Shown here one piece after another: positions 8,185 to 10,354 of a stretch of DNA of 10,354 nt. The position numbers were made by a program, and so were the translations under genes. The DNA comes from an uncultured Collinsella sp. GTDB lineage: Bacteria > Actinomycetota > Coriobacteriia > Coriobacteriales > Coriobacteriaceae. A model generated the notes under the pieces. The model was not told where the DNA came from. It was given only the letters and a program-made list of their open reading frames with translations, and did no database searches. The DNA is taken from NCBI GenBank assembly GCA_900752425.1, contig CAADVE010000085.1, positions 1 to 10,354 on the forward strand. Direction: 5' to 3'. Within the stretch, counting starts at the first letter, position 1. Each line of letters starts with the position of its first letter.

Positions 8185-8205
8185 GTGAGCTTTGTCACGA
8201 GTGCG
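8185..8205 (+). repeat. direct repeat copy 1 in the divergent control region, candidate operator
   Basis: This copy contains GTGA-N6-TCAC followed by GAGTGCG. It matches copy 2 (8249-8269) at 15 of 21 positions, with a core TGTCACG and a tail TGCG shared exactly. It sits about 70-90 bp upstream of the exporter ATPase start. A role as a binding site for the neighbouring LuxR-family regulator is inference. Confidence 0.4.
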
Positions 8206-8248
8206 GAGCTTGGCCGTGCGGCCTGCCGACGTCCCCGCTTTGCCGCGT

Positions 8249-8269
8249 GGGAGGAATGTCACGGTTGCG
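8249..8269 (+). repeat. direct repeat copy 2 in the divergent control region, candidate operator
   Basis: This is the second copy of the element, beginning GGGA where copy 1 has GTGA and then sharing TGTCACG and TGCG. The copies start 64 bp apart, close to six helical turns, so they face the same side of the DNA. This copy lies at about -45 to -65 relative to the predicted kinase transcription start, a usual place for an activator site. Confidence 0.4.
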
Positions 8270-8301
8270 CAGGCGGTCCCTCCACCACGCGCGGCTTCGC
8301 G

Positions 8302-8316
8302 TACAATACCCGTATG
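8302..8316 (+). promoter_or_regulatory. candidate -10 box (TACAAT) with leaderless start of the kinase gene
   Basis: TACAAT (8302-8307) matches TATAAT at five of six positions and lies 6 nt before the ATG at 8314. RNA polymerase would therefore start at or within a base or two of the A of the ATG. No Shine-Dalgarno is visible upstream of this ATG, and no good -35 box lies 16-18 bp upstream of the -10. Leaderless mRNAs are common in actinobacteria and characteristically show a TANNNT box 6-8 nt before the start codon. Confidence 0.55.
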
Positions 8317-9459
8317 AACAGGCTTTTCGACAAATCGATCGTGCTGGCGTGCTGTATTGCGGCCGCCATGGGTCTTGCTGTGGACGCTCGCCTGGTCGCG
8401 GCGTTTTGCCTTGGCGTTATTGCCACCTCGCTGGCCGAGGTCGTACAGGGAAACCGCGCCCGCCGTGTGAGCGAGGCCGCGAGCTACGCCTGCATCATCG
8501 CGGCTGTCTTCGTGCCGCCGTTTGTGCCGTTTGCGCCTCTCGCTCTCTATGACATCGCGCGACGCGTTCGCCGTGAACGAATCTGGCCCGCGCTGGCGAT
8601 TGGCGCCGTGTTTGTCTGCGCGCTTGTCGCGGACCTTCGCACCGACGCGCTCACCTCCCGAACGCTTCTGCTGACCGCTATCCTTTCGGTTGCCGCCACC
8701 TTGTTGTCACTGCGCACAGCCCAGCTGGAGCGTGAGCAAAAGCGCATGCGCCGTACCCGCGACGAGCTGCAGGAACGAGCCCTCGCGCTCGAAGCGCGCA
8801 ACCGCGATCTTGCCGACCGCCAGGACTACGAAGTCGAGCTCGCGACACTCGCCGAACGCGCCCGCATCGCGCGCGAGATCCACGATAACGTCGGGCACCA
8901 GCTCACGCGCGCCTCACTGCAGGCCGAAGCCCTACGCGTGGTCCACGCCGACGAGCCTGGCGTCGCCGCCGATTTCGCCGACGTTAAACGCACGGTTGAC
9001 GAGGCGCTCCAGCTTGTGCGCGCCAGCGTCCACGCGCTCAACGACAACGCCGTCGACCTTTCCGTGCAGCTCGAACGCATTGTCGAAGGCACACGCTCGG
9101 ACGGCGGCCCGCAGATTGAGCTTGAAGTTATGGCCGAACATGCGCCCGCAAACGTCGCCAACTGCTTTGCAGCGGTCCTGCGCGAAGCGCTCTCCAATAC
9201 CATACGCCACGCTTGCGCCCAGACCGTCACCGTACGGTGCATGGAGCATCCGTCGTTTTACCAGCTCATTGTTACCGACGATGGCGTGGGTGAGGTCCAA
9301 GCAAGCGGCCGCGGCACCGCGGAGGGCATGGGGCTCGCCTCCATGCGCGAGCGCATCGAGGCGCTTGGCGGCACCTTCACCGCCGGCCCGCGTGCCGGCG
9401 CCGGCGGCTGGCGTGTGTTTGCCACCGTTCCCAAACAGCAAGGAGATGAGGGCCGATGA
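8314..9459 (+). CDS. sensor histidine kinase, HisKA_3 (DesK/NarX class)
   Basis: A 381-residue membrane kinase that should phosphorylate the response regulator encoded immediately after it. The N-terminal third has about five hydrophobic segments (about 7-22, 26-43, 57-79, 91-107, 116-133) with short loops and no extracytoplasmic sensor domain, so the stimulus is probably perceived within the membrane. A charged coiled coil (about 135-182) leads into the HisKA_3 box EIHDNVGHQLT with phospho-acceptor H190. The HATPase domain follows: N box REALSNTIRHA (290-300), G1 TDDGVGE (321-327) and G2 GMGLASMRERIEALGG (338-353). The motifs are complete, so the kinase should be active. I start it at the ATG at 8314 because a TACAAT box fits a leaderless transcript there. 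The frame is open back to 8152, but that stretch encodes an unconvincing, Arg/Cys-rich sequence and covers the control region. The TGA overlaps the regulator's ATG. Confidence 0.93.
   Translation: MNRLFDKSIVLACCIAAAMGLAVDARLVAAFCLGVIATSLAEVVQGNRARRVSEAASYACIIAAVFVPPFVPFAPLALYDIARRVRRERIWPALAIGAVFVCALVADLRTDALTSRTLLLTAILSVAATLLSLRTAQLEREQKRMRRTRDELQERALALEARNRDLADRQDYEVELATLAERARIAREIHDNVGHQLTRASLQAEALRVVHADEPGVAADFADVKRTVDEALQLVRASVHALNDNAVDLSVQLERIVEGTRSDGGPQIELEVMAEHAPANVANCFAAVLREALSNTIRHACAQTVTVRCMEHPSFYQLIVTDDGVGEVQASGRGTAEGMGLASMRERIEALGGTFTAGPRAGAGGWRVFATVPKQQGDEGR
9440..9445 (+). promoter_or_regulatory. Shine-Dalgarno of the response regulator gene
   Basis: AAGGAG lies within the last codons of the kinase gene, 10 nt before the ATG at 9456. 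It fixes the regulator start and the 4-nt ATGA overlap (9456-9459), which implies coupled translation of kinase and regulator. Confidence 0.75.
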
Positions 9460-10085
9460 GGCTCATCGTTGTCGACGACGACCGCTTGGTGGTCGATTCG
9501 CTCAAGATTATCTTGGGCGCCCAGCCGCAGATCGAAGTGGTGGGCACCGGTGCCAACGGCAACGATGCGGTGGCGCTCTACGCCGAGCACGCACCCGATA
9601 TTGCGCTGCTCGACATCCAGATGCCGGGACGCGACGGCCTTTCGGCCGCGCGCGAGATCCTTGAGCACGACCCTGCGGCGCGCGTGGTGTTTCTGACGAC
9701 GTTCTCGGATGACGAGTACATTGTGTCGGCGCTCAAGCTGGGCGCCCGCGGCTACCTGATCAAGACCGATGTCGCTGCCATTCCGCCGGCGTTGGCGCAG
9801 GTCATGGACGGCAAACGCGTGCTCGAGGGCAAGGCGATCGAAGATATCAACTTTGATGGGGCGGACGTCGAGGCCGGCGCGACCCGCCGGCCCGCCGCCT
9901 TTGCCGGCCTGACCGACCGCGAGTTCGAAGTCGCCGAGCTCATCGCCCGCGGCCTCGACAACAAGGAGATTGCCGCCACCGCCTATATGGGCGAAGGCAC
10001 CGTACGCAACCACATCAGCTCGATCCTTGCCAAAATGGGCCTACGCAACCGCACACAGATCGCCATCGCCTACCTGCGAGGGTAA
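9456..10085 (+). CDS. response regulator, NarL/LuxR family
   Basis: A 209-residue cytoplasmic DNA-binding regulator, the partner of the preceding kinase. The receiver domain (1-117) has the acidic pocket D7-D8-D9, phospho-acceptor D53 in ALLDIQMPGRDG, T81/T82 in FLTTFSDDEYIV, and K103 in GYLIKTD, so all catalytic positions are present. A linker (about 118-148) leads to a GerE/LuxR helix-turn-helix (about 150-209) with the typical LTDREFEVAELIARGLDNKEIAA opening and the recognition-helix segment GTVRNHISSILAKMGLRNRTQIA. The length is normal for the family. Likely targets are the shared intergenic region 8117-8313, hence its own operon and the divergent ABC-2 exporter; this is inferred from gene order, as in LnrK or DesR. 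It is followed by about 250 bp of non-coding DNA, so it probably ends its operon. Confidence 0.95.
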   Translation: MRLIVVDDDRLVVDSLKIILGAQPQIEVVGTGANGNDAVALYAEHAPDIALLDIQMPGRDGLSAAREILEHDPAARVVFLTTFSDDEYIVSALKLGARGYLIKTDVAAIPPALAQVMDGKRVLEGKAIEDINFDGADVEAGATRRPAAFAGLTDREFEVAELIARGLDNKEIAATAYMGEGTVRNHISSILAKMGLRNRTQIAIAYLRG

Positions 10086-10281
10086 TTACCCAACGGCCAA
10101 CCGCTCCGACAGAGCAAAATAGCTGTTATCGATTTAATGCCATTTCAAAACTATGCCGGTTTACGGGGCTAAGCTCAGGGCCCCCATCCATACCCGCGTT
10201 TTCCGTAAAATGACGGCTTGTCTACCTGCGGTTTTATTTTCACGGATATCGGCATGGGTAGCGCGCAGAGATGTGGTGTAA
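10086..10281. other. non-coding stretch with nested inverted repeats
   Basis: No convincing gene is seen here. Several complementary pairs are nested: ATGCCG (10153-10158) with CGGCAT (10250-10255); GGGGC (10165-10169) with GCCCC (10180-10184); and CCGTAAAAT (10203-10211) with ATTTTcACGG (10236-10245, one bulged C). Together they could fold one long branched hairpin of about 100 nt. This could be a small dispersed element or the structured 3' end of the regulator mRNA. The pairs are read directly, but the function is unknown. Confidence 0.4.
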
Positions 10282-10303
10282 GAGGCGGGGCATGCCCCGC
10301 CTC
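10282..10303. terminator. strong palindromic hairpin, candidate bidirectional terminator
   Basis: A perfect 22-bp palindrome with 9-bp arms GAGGCGGGG/CCCCGCCTC and a CATG loop lies between the regulator gene and an apparent convergent gene end. It is followed on the plus strand by a pyrimidine-rich stretch (CGCCCTTTCTTG) rather than a pure T run. Termination in both directions is likely from its position but is not proven, since the U tract is weak on either strand. Confidence 0.55.
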
Positions 10304-10305
10304 CG

Positions 10306-10321
10306 CCCTTTCTTGAAAGGG
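10306..10321. terminator. second small hairpin next to the palindrome
   Basis: CCCTTTC (10306-10312) and GAAAGGG (10315-10321) form a perfect short stem two bases after the palindrome. On the minus strand it comes first after the stop of the apparent convergent gene. It may act with the larger hairpin as a tandem terminator for that gene. Confidence 0.35.
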
Positions 10322-10333
10322 AGGGGACACCGC

Positions 10334-10354
10334 CTAGAATTCGTCGTTGGAGTA
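10334..10354 (-). CDS. possible C-terminal end of a convergent gene (partial)
   Basis: Read on the minus strand, the last 21 bases give six codons, Y-S-N-D-E-F, and a TAG stop. The acidic, aromatic-ending tail and the two hairpins immediately beyond it fit the 3' end of a gene continuing past the window edge. Six codons are too few to identify a product, and chance cannot be excluded. Confidence 0.35.
   Translation of the reverse strand, partial: YSNDEF

Noticed and set aside
6920..8188. 422-codon plus-strand open frame opposite the exporter ATPase and permease
   Set aside because: The minus strand carries all ABC motifs. This frame has the His/Arg/Asp-rich character of an antisense shadow and runs across the divergent control region.
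8152..8313. N-terminal extension of the histidine kinase
   Set aside because: It has no ribosome site, its Arg/Cys-rich translation is unlike a kinase N-terminus, and it would cover the repeats and the TACAAT box. The ATG at 8314 places the first membrane segment in the usual position.
9258..10013. 251-codon minus-strand open frame opposite the kinase end and response regulator
   Set aside because: It is antisense to complete HATPase and receiver/LuxR motifs, and no family is recognisable.
1..10354. A previously undescribed multi-gene system, defence island or mobile element
   Set aside because: All full-length genes fall into known families, and no integrase, transposase, nuclease or toxin-antitoxin signature is seen. 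The novelty is confined to regulation and to small non-coding elements.

Overview
The window is GC-rich bacterial DNA with tightly packed genes. The proteins, the two-gene ABC export cassettes and the 4Fe-4S DUF362 protein suggest a gut-type anaerobic actinobacterium of the class Coriobacteriia, possibly Collinsella. That placement is an impression from protein character, not a search result. I see no tRNA, rRNA, CRISPR array, integrase or intact insertion sequence.

Layout from left to right. (1) 1-1197, minus: a DUF362 protein with two ferredoxin-type 4Fe-4S motifs, with its own candidate promoter in the gap to 1306. (2) 1307-4695, minus: a two-gene MacB/LolCDE-type cassette, with the ATPase (3982-4695) followed by a large FtsX-fold permease (1307-3973). 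The permease ends in a REP-like hairpin. (3) 4789-8116, minus: a three-gene ABC-2 exporter operon in the order ATPase, permease, permease, with junctions of 9 nt and -14 nt. (4) 8117-8313: a divergent control region holding two direct copies of a TGTCACG..TGCG element 64 bp apart and a probable leaderless promoter. (5) 8314-10085, plus: a DesK/NarX-type (HisKA_3) histidine kinase and a NarL/LuxR-family response regulator joined by an ATGA overlap. (6) 10086-10354: a fold-rich intergenic stretch, two tandem hairpins, and what looks like the last six codons of a convergent minus-strand gene.

The central story is region 3-5. A single ATPase, two non-identical ABC-2 permeases with large extracytoplasmic domains, a short-loop multi-pass kinase and a LuxR-type regulator make up the same part list as the Bacillus subtilis LnrJKLMN (YfiJKLMN) linearmycin-resistance module. 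Here the kinase-regulator pair is divergent from the transporter. The likely logic is that the kinase senses a membrane-active compound or envelope stress, phosphorylates the regulator on D53, and the regulator acts on the shared intergenic region to raise exporter expression. The ligand cannot be read from the sequence. The rest of the window is ordinary, and I see no clearly unprecedented system. The most original observations are the duplicated intergenic element, the leaderless kinase start, the coiled-coil insertion in the FtsX permease, and the structured non-coding elements at 1281-1309 and 10153-10255.
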